From: Oligoflexia bacterium
GTDB lineage: Bacteria > Bdellovibrionota > UBA1018
Direction of reading: 5' to 3'
Length of the DNA: 64,000 nucleotides
Assembly (NCBI GenBank): GCA_014378465.1
Contig: JACMNQ010000036.1
Span: forward strand, 62,001 to 126,000
Shown here: positions 1-8,552 of the stretch, one piece after another
How positions within the stretch are numbered: position 1 is the stretch's first letter
Layout of the letters: each line of letters opens with the position of its first letter
The notes under the pieces: generated by a model
Databases searched by the model: none
The model's input: the letters and a program-made list of their open reading frames with translations, nothing else
Told to the model about the DNA's origin: nothing
Translations under genes and position numbers: made by a program

Positions 1-447
1 CTTGAGAGTGTAATCTTCGTGAGTGGCTTTGCGTTTTTTCTGAAAGCCTTCGAGCGGGACTTTGAGTTCACGGACGTCGGGCATCGCGAATTCAGTCGTG
101 TGAGAGAGGGGGCCGTGACCCACGTCATGAAGGAGCGCTGCAAGTCGAGTGACTGCGCGAAAGCGGGCAAAAGCCTGGGGGTGATTCTGAGAGAGGGGGA
201 TCCGGTCCGGAGCATACTGTCCGGCTTTGCGATCAGGACCGCCAAAAATGGTATCAAAAGCCTGGGTAGCGGTTTTCATCGCCCCCAGGCTGTGAATGTA
301 ACGATTGTGGGTTGCGCTCGGATACGAGTATTCGGCAAAACCCAGCTGCTTGATATTTCGCAAGCGCTGGAAATAACGTGAGTCAATGATGGCGCGCTCG
401 TTCGTTTCGATGACGATCGAGCCATGAATGACATCACGAATTTCCAT
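1..447 (-). CDS. HD-domain phosphohydrolase, N-terminal part only
   Basis: The reverse strand is open from an ATG at 447 to the window edge, giving 149 residues without a stop; the C-terminus is cut off by the window. The protein starts MEIRDVIHGSIVIE and has RYIHSLGA followed, about 55 residues later, by LLHDVGHGPLSH. The last is the His-Asp metal-binding signature of the HD superfamily, in the arrangement typical of dNTPase-like HD proteins (COG1078 type), which hydrolyse nucleotide phosphates with divalent metals in the cytoplasm. The substrate cannot be read from this fragment. It starts 5 bases after the stop of the histone-like gene, so the two are probably cotranscribed. Family assignment is firm; the function is inferred. 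Confidence 0.85.
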   Translation of the reverse strand, partial: MEIRDVIHGSIVIETNERAIIDSRYFQRLRNIKQLGFAEYSYPSATHNRYIHSLGAMKTATQAFDTIFGGPDRKAGQYAPDRIPLSQNHPQAFARFRAVTRLAALLHDVGHGPLSHTTEFAMPDVRELKVPLEGFQKKRKATHEDYTLK

Positions 448-452
448 AAGAC

Positions 453-782
453 TTATTCTTCAGATTCGTCGCGGCCGTGGCCGACTGCGTAGGCAGAACC
501 CATTGCGCCGCCAGCAAGTCCGCCAGCGAATCCGCTCAAGGTCGAACCGATGTGGCTGGAATTGGCAGCAGGAGCCATGGAAGCGTTCTGTTTCGCCTTT
601 GGAGCAGCAGCTTTTTTGGCTGGAGCTTTTTTGGCAGCGGCCTTTTTAGGTGCAGCTTTTTTGGCTGGAGCTTTTTTAGCTGCAGTCTTCTTGGCTGGGG
701 ATTTCTTTGCACTTTTCTGGGCAGCTGCTTTTTTTGCAGGGGCCTTCTTCGCGGAACTCTTTGCTTTTGCTTTCTTCGCCAT
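453..782 (-). CDS. Histone H1-like Lys/Ala/Pro-rich protein
   Basis: A 109-residue protein whose first 65 residues are almost entirely Lys, Ala and Pro in short imperfect repeats such as KKAPAKKA and KKAAAKK. The remaining part is Gly/Ala-rich (FAGGLAGGAMGSAYAVG) and could be a short membrane-associating or flexible segment, with an acidic end (DESEE). Such tails resemble eukaryotic histone H1 C-termini and the bacterial H1-like proteins that bind DNA non-specifically, so a nucleoid role is likely but inferred from composition only. An AGGAGA ribosome site lies 7 bases before the ATG. The Gly-rich tail is unusual for a pure DNA-binding protein. It precedes the HD phosphohydrolase by 5 bases. 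Confidence 0.75.
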   Translation of the reverse strand: MAKKAKAKSSAKKAPAKKAAAQKSAKKSPAKKTAAKKAPAKKAAPKKAAAKKAPAKKAAAPKAKQNASMAPAANSSHIGSTLSGFAGGLAGGAMGSAYAVGHGRDESEE

Positions 783-962
783 CTTATTCTCCTGGTTCTG
801 GATGCTCTATTGCAGTTTGGCAATAAAGTTTACGGATACAGTTTGCAGACGCTCGTTCCCGACTGTCTAAATTGAGAGTCAGGTTGAGCCATGCACGCAA
901 ATCGCGTGAATTGTTCTAACCTGATGAAAATAAGCCATAGGAGCAGAGGCTTTGCAATGCAT

Positions 963-3041
963 TTAATGCTTGAGCTTCTGAAGATCCTGGTGAGTTTCTT
1001 CGTCGCCGGAGGGAATGTTGGTCCAGGAATCTCCTGTTCCGGAAGTTCCCGATTGGAGGTATTTGAAGGGAACAATCTTAACGCTGTAGCCCGTACGCCC
1101 GCCTTCCCTTAACGCACCGTCATAGGGTGCGTTCCAGGACGTTTTGACCTTCACTGGATCTTTCAGGAAGATTTCTTCAGACGTGGCCTGTCTGAGGGAC
1201 TGAAAAGGGTCGCTCAAACGAACGACATTCGCGCCTTCTCCGTCCTCACCCTCGCCCTTTTGAAGCGCGGTGTAGTACTCTTCCATCCCTTTGACGATGG
1301 CCCTTCGGAAGTCGTCGCTGAGAGTGGTGGGATTGAGGAGCGAACCTTTGAGCATGTCACCGATCATGGTGGTCAGTTCGTCCCGGACATTGGCCCCTGC
1401 CGCGATTTTCTCCGGTGAGATGATGGGAGCCCAGATGGCGTGCAGTTTCGCGCGCGCGGTGACGGCATCACCTTCAAAGTTTTTGACGAAGGGATCGGCG
1501 TTCAGATCGCCGATGATATTGTATTTTCCGCTTTCCCAAGGGTTCGGAAACATCGCCAGATCATACGCACGCAGCATGTCGTCGCGCGAAATCAGGGTGG
1601 GAATCGCTCCATTCTGGGCGCCGCCGGTCTTGAAGCCTTGAAAAGTCCCGTAAATCACGTCGTTCATGTTCCAGCCGTCCTTGGTGGTATCCTTGAGTTT
1701 GACGGGCAGATTCGGGATCCTTTTCGTGCAGCCGATGCAGGGTTTGGGGCTTCCCGTGGTGAAGTCAGCCTCCCCATCCAGTTGGGGTCCGATTCGACTG
1801 CCGAAGGGCTTGGCAGCGGCATAGGCGGTCATCTTGACGTCACCAAAGGGGGAGAACATCACTTTGGCCTGCGCCTGCAGCTTGATCGCATAATAAGTGA
1901 GAATGGTGGGGTCCTTGTAGACTCCCATGGGGATCGGCAGATCCACCGGTTTCACGACGAGGTTGGGCTTGCAGTCGGCTGCATCGGGACTCGGAGGGAT
2001 CGTTTCGGAATTCATTTCGACCGCAAAGGTGTCAAACTTCGTCGTGATGTTCTTCAGGGTGAGCAGATTGGCGCCATCGAGCGCTTCGGGGATCAGTTCT
2101 GTCATCTGAATGCTGTCCAGGTTATCGAAGGTATGGGTCCCGAGAGTCTGAAAAGCCGATTCGAAAGCCTGGATGGTGCGTTCGTTCTTGGCCCAGTCCG
2201 CATCCTGCTTCAGGCTGTTCACTCGCTCCGTGTTCACTCCGCTGAGCGGCTTGGCATTGATGTAATCGGCAATGGTATGAATCCGGCGGTTGAGGATCAT
2301 TTCGCGAGGGATGAGGCCGATGCCGGAAGCAAGGGCCTTGAGCGTCTTGAGAATGGTCAGATCCGTTTTGACCCCGCGCCCTCCCGCCTGGGCGTTGCCT
2401 TGTGCCTGCGTCAGCGCATTCTCGACCACGGTCAGATTGGGATCGGAATTGAAAAGCCAGTAATTGAGAAGTTGAAGATTCGTCTTGCCGATGGATTTGC
2501 AGCCTTGAAGTCGGATCGATTCGAGCGCTTTCAGCTGATCGATCAAAGTGTTGTTCACGGCGTCCAGCGGGCTTGGGTTCGGGATCTGGAGTCTTGCCAG
2601 GACTTCGACCTGACAGAAGTTGTCCCCGGGGTTGAAGGTCATGCAGACCACAGGCATGCCATAGACGGTGGAGTTCGTGCCACTGGGCGACCACATTCGA
2701 GTGCCGCCGCTCGCCCCTCGGGGGTGAGTTTTCTGAGCCATATTTCCCATGACGTAGTACCGAAACAGAAATTTCTTGTACTGCCGTCTCATCTCGTAAT
2801 TGAGGTACGAAATCTGAGTCAACTGACGGGCCTGAGTGGCGGCTCCCGCATAGGCCGCGAGATCAGCCGCATTCTGAAGGTTGATCTTCGCATTCACGAG
2901 CATCCCGACGTTCACCACGAAGGCGAAGAAGAGGATGAAGGTCATCATCATCATGCCGAGAAGGATGGAGATCTGGCCTCGCTCTCTGGGGCTTCTGACG
3001 GCCCGGGTGAGGGGGGGTGAGGGGGAGCGGAAGTCCTGCAT
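963..3041 (-). CDS. TadE/TadG-like pilus-assembly protein
   Basis: About 692 residues from the ATG at 3041; a TTG at 3068 in the same frame would add nine residues, and neither has a strong ribosome site. Around residues 20-50 there is the pattern RERGQISILLG, a hydrophobic helix (TFILFFAFVVNVGMLV) and then NLQNAADLAAYAGA. This is the N-terminal anchor of TadG-like proteins, a single membrane segment followed by a periplasmic domain, associated with Flp/Tad pili. The rest, rich in beta-type sequence with several Cys, is not recognised. No other tad genes are in the window, so a role in pilus assembly is an inference from the N-terminus. It is read away from the gene at 3372, leaving a shared upstream region. 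Confidence 0.8.
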   Translation of the reverse strand: MQDFRSPSPPLTRAVRSPRERGQISILLGMMMMTFILFFAFVVNVGMLVNAKINLQNAADLAAYAGAATQARQLTQISYLNYEMRRQYKKFLFRYYVMGNMAQKTHPRGASGGTRMWSPSGTNSTVYGMPVVCMTFNPGDNFCQVEVLARLQIPNPSPLDAVNNTLIDQLKALESIRLQGCKSIGKTNLQLLNYWLFNSDPNLTVVENALTQAQGNAQAGGRGVKTDLTILKTLKALASGIGLIPREMILNRRIHTIADYINAKPLSGVNTERVNSLKQDADWAKNERTIQAFESAFQTLGTHTFDNLDSIQMTELIPEALDGANLLTLKNITTKFDTFAVEMNSETIPPSPDAADCKPNLVVKPVDLPIPMGVYKDPTILTYYAIKLQAQAKVMFSPFGDVKMTAYAAAKPFGSRIGPQLDGEADFTTGSPKPCIGCTKRIPNLPVKLKDTTKDGWNMNDVIYGTFQGFKTGGAQNGAIPTLISRDDMLRAYDLAMFPNPWESGKYNIIGDLNADPFVKNFEGDAVTARAKLHAIWAPIISPEKIAAGANVRDELTTMIGDMLKGSLLNPTTLSDDFRRAIVKGMEEYYTALQKGEGEDGEGANVVRLSDPFQSLRQATSEEIFLKDPVKVKTSWNAPYDGALREGGRTGYSVKIVPFKYLQSGTSGTGDSWTNIPSGDEETHQDLQKLKH

Positions 3042-3371
3042 TTCATCCAGTGTGACAAAGCGCTGCAAGGCTGTCTATTTCTTCAACACGCCCGGATGAA
3101 ATGAGGGCCGGAATCGATTGACGGAGTGAGCCTGGTTAATCAATTTAATCTTAATAATTACAATAGTTTGCAGCTTATTTCAAGGATTTCGAGCGACCGG
3201 GCATGGAGGTTGCTCTAAGGGCTGCGCGAGACAACGAATCGATGGCACCGATTCTGTTGCAAGTGAGTGTGGATGTGAATGTGGGTGCCCCGTTTTTCAG
3301 CGAAAGTTGAAATCGGCAAGTGGTGTGGCCCAGAGGCGGGAGCCTCGGGAAGCAGAACGTAGGAGCAGGCC
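3042..3371. other. Divergent intergenic region, AT-rich core
   Basis: This 330-base gap separates two genes read in opposite directions. Bases about 3124-3180 are clearly more AT-rich than the surroundings and probably hold promoters for both genes. I see no perfect -35/-10 pair, no strong hairpin and no small gene. The short open frames here have no ribosome site and no recognisable protein. Confidence 0.4.
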
Positions 3372-3947
3372 GTGAAAAATCGTATTTCAGTGAAAACGAG
3401 TGAAAATCCACGTCGACACGTCAAGTGGTTGATCGTGACCGCAGTGGCCACGTTCGGTTTTTCAGCCCATGCATCGGCTGATTCGGACCGCGCCTCGGAC
3501 CTCTTGCCCTGCAACTCGGGTCAGCGCGTTCTTCAGAATTCCGCGCTCAGTAAATTGAGCTGGAGCTATCAGACTTCACTTCTTCCCATCATCAAAGCTG
3601 CGGTTCTTTCCGATCGTTCGAGCCCAGCCGCCTCCGTTCCGGCTGCTTCGGAGATGACGCTGGATTCAATTCGCGGCTCGTTGCAGGGAGTGGCTCCTGC
3701 CGATCTCATGATTTCACAAGGACCGATTCTGCCGCAGGCAGATGATCAGCGCAGACCCTGGCAGGAAGGCATGTACATGGAAAATGGAATGTACCTTCCC
3801 GGATCCTCACTCGATCCCAAAAATGGTCCCGCGCCCAATCCCCAGTTTCAGGTTTCAGCGAACTTCTGGTCCTCACCGATGTTCACGGCTCCAGCCCCTC
3901 AAGTCTGGATGAGTGACTTTTCAGGATACCCTTCCGCGATTCTCTGA
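3372..3947 (+). CDS. Small secreted protein of unknown function
   Basis: 191 residues from a GTG with AGGAG 7 bases upstream. The N-terminus is basic (KNRISVKTSENPRRHVK) followed by a hydrophobic stretch (WLIVTAVATFGFSAHA) and a likely signal peptidase site after AHASA, so export is probable. The mature part is Pro/Ser/Met-rich, has one Cys, and contains no domain I know. A (CT)14 tract and a strong terminator follow its stop, so the transcript probably carries a CU-rich 3' end. Coding is supported by start context, signal peptide and neighbouring terminator; function is unknown. Confidence 0.7.
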   Translation: MKNRISVKTSENPRRHVKWLIVTAVATFGFSAHASADSDRASDLLPCNSGQRVLQNSALSKLSWSYQTSLLPIIKAAVLSDRSSPAASVPAASEMTLDSIRGSLQGVAPADLMISQGPILPQADDQRRPWQEGMYMENGMYLPGSSLDPKNGPAPNPQFQVSANFWSSPMFTAPAPQVWMSDFSGYPSAIL

Positions 3948-4004
3948 TCACCCAGTCAAAATTTCAAACTTCAGTTTTCAAGCTGTCTGCCGGGAGTTCA
4001 TCTC

Positions 4005-4040
<36 letters not shown>

Positions 4041-4041
4041 A

Positions 4042-4080
4042 GTCCCTCGCTTTTTAGGATAAAAAGCGAGGGACTTTTTC
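4042..4080 (+). terminator. Strong rho-independent terminator
   Basis: A perfect 14-base-pair stem (4042-4055 with 4061-4074) closes a five-base loop AGGAT and is followed by TTTTTC. It ends transcription from the secreted-protein gene at 3372. Confidence 0.95.
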
Positions 4081-4411
4081 GTTTTCCACGCGTGACTCTC
4101 CAGCCAAGATCGAAGGCATTTTGGCTCTGGCCAAGGAGTTTTCGAGTGCTGTGACAACGCTCATCAACAGTGAGGTTCGAGTGAGCGGGCATGGACTCGA
4201 GAGCGTGCAGGATCAAATGAGTGAGTCCAATTTGCGATCCTGTAGCAGGTGTACTCACCCACTCCCACGCCACTCTTGGCTGGGCGGATCAGTGGAGATC
4301 ACAGGCTTTTCAGCGAGCATCTTCACCTGAGCTCACTGTAACCGGCAGAAGGAGGCCGGCCGCCCTGTCGCGTCGAAAGTATTTAAGCAGTTTCGTCTGA
4401 AATCATGAACG
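4081..4411. other. Intergenic stretch without a recognised gene
   Basis: Lies between the terminator at 4042-4080 and the sigma-54-like promoter at 4412. Short open frames exist on both strands, but the one on the minus strand runs through the terminator and the CT tract and is not credible. I see no tRNA, no known riboswitch and no ribosome site with a convincing start. Confidence 0.4.
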
Positions 4412-4428
4412 TTGGCACCTGCCGTGCA
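4412..4428 (+). promoter_or_regulatory. Sigma-54 (RpoN) type promoter
   Basis: The sequence TTGGCACCTGCCGTGCA matches the -24/-12 pattern TGGCACG-N4-TTGCW closely: the invariant GG is at 4414-4415 and the invariant GC at 4426-4427, exactly ten bases apart. Two positions differ from consensus. The expected start of transcription is near 4438-4440, just upstream of two hairpins and a terminator and 250 bases before lipA. Confidence 0.6.
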
Positions 4429-4439
4429 CATACTGTATT

Positions 4440-4507
4440 CGTCCGCAAGATGCGGCTCATACTACTCCTCTCTCTCAAGCCCTTCGGGAAACCGAAGGGC
4501 TTTTTTC
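4440..4507 (+). ncRNA. Candidate small regulatory RNA with CU-rich anti-Shine-Dalgarno linker
   Basis: The predicted transcript is about 68 nucleotides. It has a 5' hairpin (CCGCA at 4443-4447 with TGCGG at 4451-4455), a 20-base unpaired pyrimidine-rich linker (4456-4475, with ACTCCTCTCTC), and a terminator hairpin with GAAA loop. CU-rich single-stranded linkers of this kind are known from small RNAs that block ribosome sites (for example alphaproteobacterial cuckoo RNAs and other CUCCU-loop RNAs). No open frame with a ribosome site fits inside. The RNA is inferred from promoter, structure and terminator together; expression has not been seen. It could instead be a short leader left by an older gene. 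Confidence 0.55.
4477..4507 (+). terminator. Rho-independent terminator with GAAA tetraloop
   Basis: A perfect 11-base-pair stem (4477-4487 with 4492-4502) closes the stable loop GAAA and runs into TTTTTTC. It ends the candidate small RNA and insulates lipA from upstream transcription. Confidence 0.95.
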
Positions 4508-4686
4508 ATTTCAGTGGAAGAGTCAGTTTCAGCAAAATATGAAAGGGTCCAGCGATCTGCAGTGTCTCTGTACCGCCCCGCAGCTTAAGTACGGAGATGG
4601 GCTGCACTCAACCTGTCCGTCTGTGCAGGATTTGTCGCGTCATTCCAGTTGCGCTGGGGGGCAGCTGTGTCTATAACGGAGGCTCA

Positions 4687-5730
4687 ATGGCTATCTTCTA
4701 TGAACTCCCGGTTTTAACCCTCGACCCCGCTCATGATCATACTCATGAGCACACTCATGAGCACGTGCAGGCCCGGCCTTTGTCCCCGTCCCGGGCCGCT
4801 CAGATCATGGCGTCCAAAAAGCCGGACTGGTTGAAGATCCGCCCTCCTGCCGGCGAAGCTTATACGCAGATCAAGGGCATGCTTCGTGAACGCAAGCTTC
4901 ACACAGTCTGTGAAGAAGCCCATTGTCCGAATGTGGCCGAATGCTGGTCCACGGGCACCGCGACTTTCATGCTCGGAGGCGACACCTGCACTCGAGCCTG
5001 CCGTTTCTGCGCGATCAAGACGGCCCGCCGCCCGCCGCCTCTTGATCCCGAAGAACCCTACCAGATAGCCGCCAGTGTCGCGACGCTGGGACTGACTTAT
5101 GTCGTGTTGACATCCGTTGACCGTGACGACCTCAAGGACGGCGGCGCTGAACACTTTGCAACCACCATCCGCGAGATCAAACGACTGAATTCGAAGATCA
5201 TCGTCGAAGCCCTCGTGCCCGACTTCAGGGGCGACGTCGAAGCCGTGAAGATCATCGTGGACTCTGGCCTCGACGTCTACGCTCACAATGTCGAAACGGT
5301 GAAACGCCTGCAGTACCGCGTTCGTGATCCACGCGCGACTTACGTGCAGTCTCTTGAAACGCTGAAGGCGGCCAAGGAGTACGCGGTTGCTTCAGGGCGC
5401 GGTGAACTTTTCACGAAGAGCGCCCTCATGCTGGGGCTGGGCGAAGAAGCTCATGAGCTCACGGAAGCTTTCGAGGATTTAAGATCCTATGATGTCGATG
5501 TTTTGACTTTGGGGCAGTACCTGCGACCTTCTCTTTCCCATCTTCCGGTGGAACGCTACGTTTCCCCTGACGAGTTCACGGCTCTGGGAAAAGAAGCGGA
5601 GTCGAAGGGTTTTCTTTATGTGGCGGCCGGACCGATGGTGAGATCAAGCTACCGGGCCGGAGAATTTTTCATTCAAGGTGTGATCGAAAAACGAAAAGGA
5701 CAATCAGCTCATGCATCTCAAACTTCCTGA
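4687..5730 (+). CDS. lipA: Lipoyl synthase
   Basis: Radical-SAM enzyme that inserts two sulfur atoms into protein-bound octanoyl groups to make lipoyl cofactors. The first cysteine set is CEEAHCPNVAEC, the SAM cluster set is CTRACRFC, and the C-terminal RSSYRAGEF is the diagnostic lipoyl-synthase serine motif. I start at the ATG at 4687 because GGAGG sits five bases upstream; an upstream ATG at 4597 would add 30 residues with no ribosome site. The protein is 347 residues. The N-terminus has an unusual His-rich run, DHTHEHTHEH, not part of the enzyme core. It overlaps the E2 gene by 20 bases, so translation is probably coupled. Confidence 0.97.
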   Translation: MAIFYELPVLTLDPAHDHTHEHTHEHVQARPLSPSRAAQIMASKKPDWLKIRPPAGEAYTQIKGMLRERKLHTVCEEAHCPNVAECWSTGTATFMLGGDTCTRACRFCAIKTARRPPPLDPEEPYQIAASVATLGLTYVVLTSVDRDDLKDGGAEHFATTIREIKRLNSKIIVEALVPDFRGDVEAVKIIVDSGLDVYAHNVETVKRLQYRVRDPRATYVQSLETLKAAKEYAVASGRGELFTKSALMLGLGEEAHELTEAFEDLRSYDVDVLTLGQYLRPSLSHLPVERYVSPDEFTALGKEAESKGFLYVAAGPMVRSSYRAGEFFIQGVIEKRKGQSAHASQTS

Positions 5731-7030
5731 ACTCGGTGAAGGCGTACACGAAGGCGAACTCATTCAATGGAAAGTCAAAGTGGGGGACGTGATCAAAGAA
5801 GATCAGTCTCTCTGCGAAATCATGACTGACAAGGCGACTGTCGAATTGCCTTCGAATTTTCACGGCACCGTCACCGAAATTCTTGCGAAAGTGGGCGAGA
5901 CCGTCAAGGTCGGCCAGGCCATGTTGAGCTACGACAGTGGCGCGGGCGCCGCGACTTCTGCGTCCGCTCCCGCCAAGGCACCCGAGAAATCGGGAGAAGC
6001 GAAAGCCCCAGCGCCAGCCGCGCAGGCGCCAGGCCCGGCGTCGAACACTTCAGGGTCTTCGAGCCTTCCAGCAGGCGGAATGTCCCAGGGAATCGGCGGC
6101 AACGTGATGTCTGCGGCGACGAACTCCAATGTGATGGCGGCTCCATCGACTCGCAAGCTCGCTCGCGAAATGGGCGTTGAGCTTTCTCAGGTTCAAGGCT
6201 CCGGCCCGCAAGGTCGGATCATGCGTGAAGATCTTTCGGGAGCCACGCAGCAGTCCACCGGAACCGGCGCCACTCGTGCCGGCGCACCGCAGATGGCTCG
6301 TCGGGCACCCGGCGCTCAGATTGAAGAGCGCGTTCCTTTCCGCGGACTTCGCAAGAAGATCTCTGAAAAGATGCGCCAATCGATGGATCATGCAGTTCAC
6401 TTCACTTATGTTGAAGAAGCTGATGCGACCGCTCTCGTGGAGCTTCGCAATCAGGCCAAGGAACTCGGCGCCAAAGTCGGAGTCAAGGTCACTTATCTGC
6501 CTTTCATCATGAAAGCCATGGTTGCCGCACTCAAGAAGTACCCTGTCCTGAACACTTCACTCGATGAAGAAAAAGGCGAGTTGATCTACAAGCATTATTA
6601 CAATATCGCTCTTTCCGTGCAGACCGAGGACGGCTTGACCGCCCCCGTGATCAAGGACGTCAATCACAAATCCGTGCTCGAGCTCGCAAAGGAAATTCAG
6701 GATGTCGTGGACCGCGCCCGCAACAAGAAGCTCACGATGGACGACCTGACCGGCAGCACGATCACGCTGACGAACGCAGGCTCAATCGGCGGACTTTTTG
6801 CGACTCCGGTCATCAATTATCCTGAAGTGGCCATTGTCGGTTTCAACAAGATCTTTCGCAAGCCGGTGGCGATCATGAAGAACGGGAAAGAGGAAATCGC
6901 GATTCGCGACTGGACTTACTTCTCGATTTCTCTGGATCACCGCGTGGTGGATGGAGCGATCGGCGCCGAGTACATGAAGACTCTCATTCAGTATGTCGAG
7001 AATCCGGCTCTGCTCCTGATGGACGCCTGA
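5711..7030 (+). CDS. 2-oxo acid dehydrogenase E2 (dihydrolipoyl acyltransferase)
   Basis: Core subunit of a pyruvate or branched-chain 2-oxoacid dehydrogenase complex; it moves acyl groups from E1 to CoA on a lipoyl arm. Domains in order: one lipoyl domain (residues 1-75, lipoylated Lys41 in MTDKA), an Ala/Pro-rich linker, a peripheral-subunit-binding domain (about 130-170, STRKLAREMGVEL) and the catalytic domain ending with SLDHRVVDG, the HxxxDG active-site motif. At 439 residues with one lipoyl domain it is of the short E2 form. It lies between lipA and lpdA; no E1 gene is in the window, so the substrate (pyruvate or branched-chain acids) cannot be fixed from here. Confidence 0.95.
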   Translation: MHLKLPELGEGVHEGELIQWKVKVGDVIKEDQSLCEIMTDKATVELPSNFHGTVTEILAKVGETVKVGQAMLSYDSGAGAATSASAPAKAPEKSGEAKAPAPAAQAPGPASNTSGSSSLPAGGMSQGIGGNVMSAATNSNVMAAPSTRKLAREMGVELSQVQGSGPQGRIMREDLSGATQQSTGTGATRAGAPQMARRAPGAQIEERVPFRGLRKKISEKMRQSMDHAVHFTYVEEADATALVELRNQAKELGAKVGVKVTYLPFIMKAMVAALKKYPVLNTSLDEEKGELIYKHYYNIALSVQTEDGLTAPVIKDVNHKSVLELAKEIQDVVDRARNKKLTMDDLTGSTITLTNAGSIGGLFATPVINYPEVAIVGFNKIFRKPVAIMKNGKEEIAIRDWTYFSISLDHRVVDGAIGAEYMKTLIQYVENPALLLMDA

Positions 7031-7094
7031 GCCTCACGGCTCATGCTTTCGTGCCCGATTTCGCGTTCATTTAGCACTCACTCAAGGATATCTC

Positions 7095-8528
7095 ATGGCA
7101 ATTCAAAAACAGGCTGATGTAGTGGTTCTGGGCGCCGGCCCCGCAGGATATGTCTGCGCGATTCGTCTCGCTCAACTGGGAAAGAAAGTGACCGTCGTCG
7201 AACGCGGCGTGGTCGGCGGCGTCTGCCTGAACGTGGGATGCATTCCTTCGAAAGCATTGATTTACGCGGGGACTATGTTTGAAAAGATGTCCCACATGAA
7301 TGAAATCGGTCTCGAAGTTCAAGGGGCCAAGGTGAATATGCCGAAGCTCATTGAGTGGAAAGGCACCGTCGTGAAGAAACTCACGAGCGGCGTCGCGCAG
7401 CTCCTGAAAGCGAACGGCTGTGAAGTCATCGCGGGCGATGCGAAGTTCACCGGTCCGAAAGCGCTGACCGTGAAGACGAGTGATGGCGAGATCAATCTCA
7501 CCTTCAATCAATGCGTGATCGCGACGGGATCTCGTCCGACGGCGTTGCCAGGCTTCACCATTGATCAGGACAAGTACCTCGACAGCACGGGTGCGCTTGA
7601 ACAGAGGTCGGTACCGAAGTCTCTGCTCTGCATCGGCGGTGGCTACATCGGTCTTGAGCTCGGAACTTTCTTCGCGAAGGTCGGAACCAAGGTCACGGTC
7701 GTCGAAGCGAGTCCAGGACTTCTGGGCGGCGTGGATCCGGATCTGACCAAAGTGGTCGCGAAGAACCTCACCAAGCGGGGAGTCGAGATCAAGCTTGCGA
7801 CTCTGATAGACACCCACAAAGTTGAAAAGAACGGGGTTGCCGTGAAATTCAAGGACGGCACTTCCGGTATTTTCGAAAAGGTCCTCGTCACGATCGGACG
7901 CACTCCGAACTCTGATGGCATCGGTCTCGACAAAGCTGGCCTCAAACCCGATGCAAAGGGTTTCCTGACCGTCAATGCTCAGCGCCAAACGAGCGTCCCT
8001 CACCTGTACGCGATCGGCGACATCGCCGGTCAACCTCTTCTTGCCCACAAGGGTTCCAAAGAAGGCATGATCGCTGCCGAAGCCATCGCAGGGAACAAAG
8101 TCGCTTATGACGTACTCGGGATGCCGGCCGTGATTTTCACGGATCCTGAAATCGCGACTGTGGGACTCACTGAAGCTGAAGCGAAAGCCAAGGGACTTGA
8201 AGTGAAGATCGGAAACTTCCCCTTTGCCGCCAACGGTCGTGCACTTTCCATCGCGGAACCCGATGGTTTCGTCAAAATGATCGGAGATGCGAAGACGGGT
8301 CGACTCCTCGGAGTTCACATCGTGGGAGCAGAAGCTTCAAACCTGATCGCCGAAGCGACTCTCGCGATTGAGATGGGCGCGATGGTTGAAGACCTCGCTC
8401 TGACCGTGCACGCTCATCCAACACTTCCTGAAACTCTGATGGAAGCGGCCGAAGCGACTCTCGGTCACGCCATTCATATCTTTCAGAAGAAAGCTCCAGC
8501 GCCTTCGGCTCCGCAAGCTCGGGCCTGA
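7095..8528 (+). CDS. lpdA: Dihydrolipoyl dehydrogenase (E3)
   Basis: FAD enzyme that reoxidises the dihydrolipoyl arm of E2 and passes electrons to NAD. The N-terminal FAD fold has GAGPAGY, and the redox disulfide is CLNVGC (Cys44 and Cys49). A second nucleotide-binding motif, GGGYIGLELG, follows, and the C-terminal HAHPTLPE carries the catalytic His-Glu pair. Length (477) is normal for the family. The gap to E2 is 64 bases and to lipB 24, supporting one operon for lipoate synthesis, transfer and use. Confidence 0.97.
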   Translation: MAIQKQADVVVLGAGPAGYVCAIRLAQLGKKVTVVERGVVGGVCLNVGCIPSKALIYAGTMFEKMSHMNEIGLEVQGAKVNMPKLIEWKGTVVKKLTSGVAQLLKANGCEVIAGDAKFTGPKALTVKTSDGEINLTFNQCVIATGSRPTALPGFTIDQDKYLDSTGALEQRSVPKSLLCIGGGYIGLELGTFFAKVGTKVTVVEASPGLLGGVDPDLTKVVAKNLTKRGVEIKLATLIDTHKVEKNGVAVKFKDGTSGIFEKVLVTIGRTPNSDGIGLDKAGLKPDAKGFLTVNAQRQTSVPHLYAIGDIAGQPLLAHKGSKEGMIAAEAIAGNKVAYDVLGMPAVIFTDPEIATVGLTEAEAKAKGLEVKIGNFPFAANGRALSIAEPDGFVKMIGDAKTGRLLGVHIVGAEASNLIAEATLAIEMGAMVEDLALTVHAHPTLPETLMEAAEATLGHAIHIFQKKAPAPSAPQARA

Positions 8529-8552
8529 GTTTCGACAGAAATTGCAGCAAGA

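Noticed and set aside
1440..3020. A 526-residue open frame antisense to the TadG-like gene
   Set aside because: No ribosome site, no family resemblance, and His/Gly/Arg-rich shadow composition opposite a well-supported gene with a membrane anchor.
7071..8318. A 415-residue open frame opposite lpdA
   Set aside because: lpdA is unmistakable on the other strand, and the antisense protein has no known motif.
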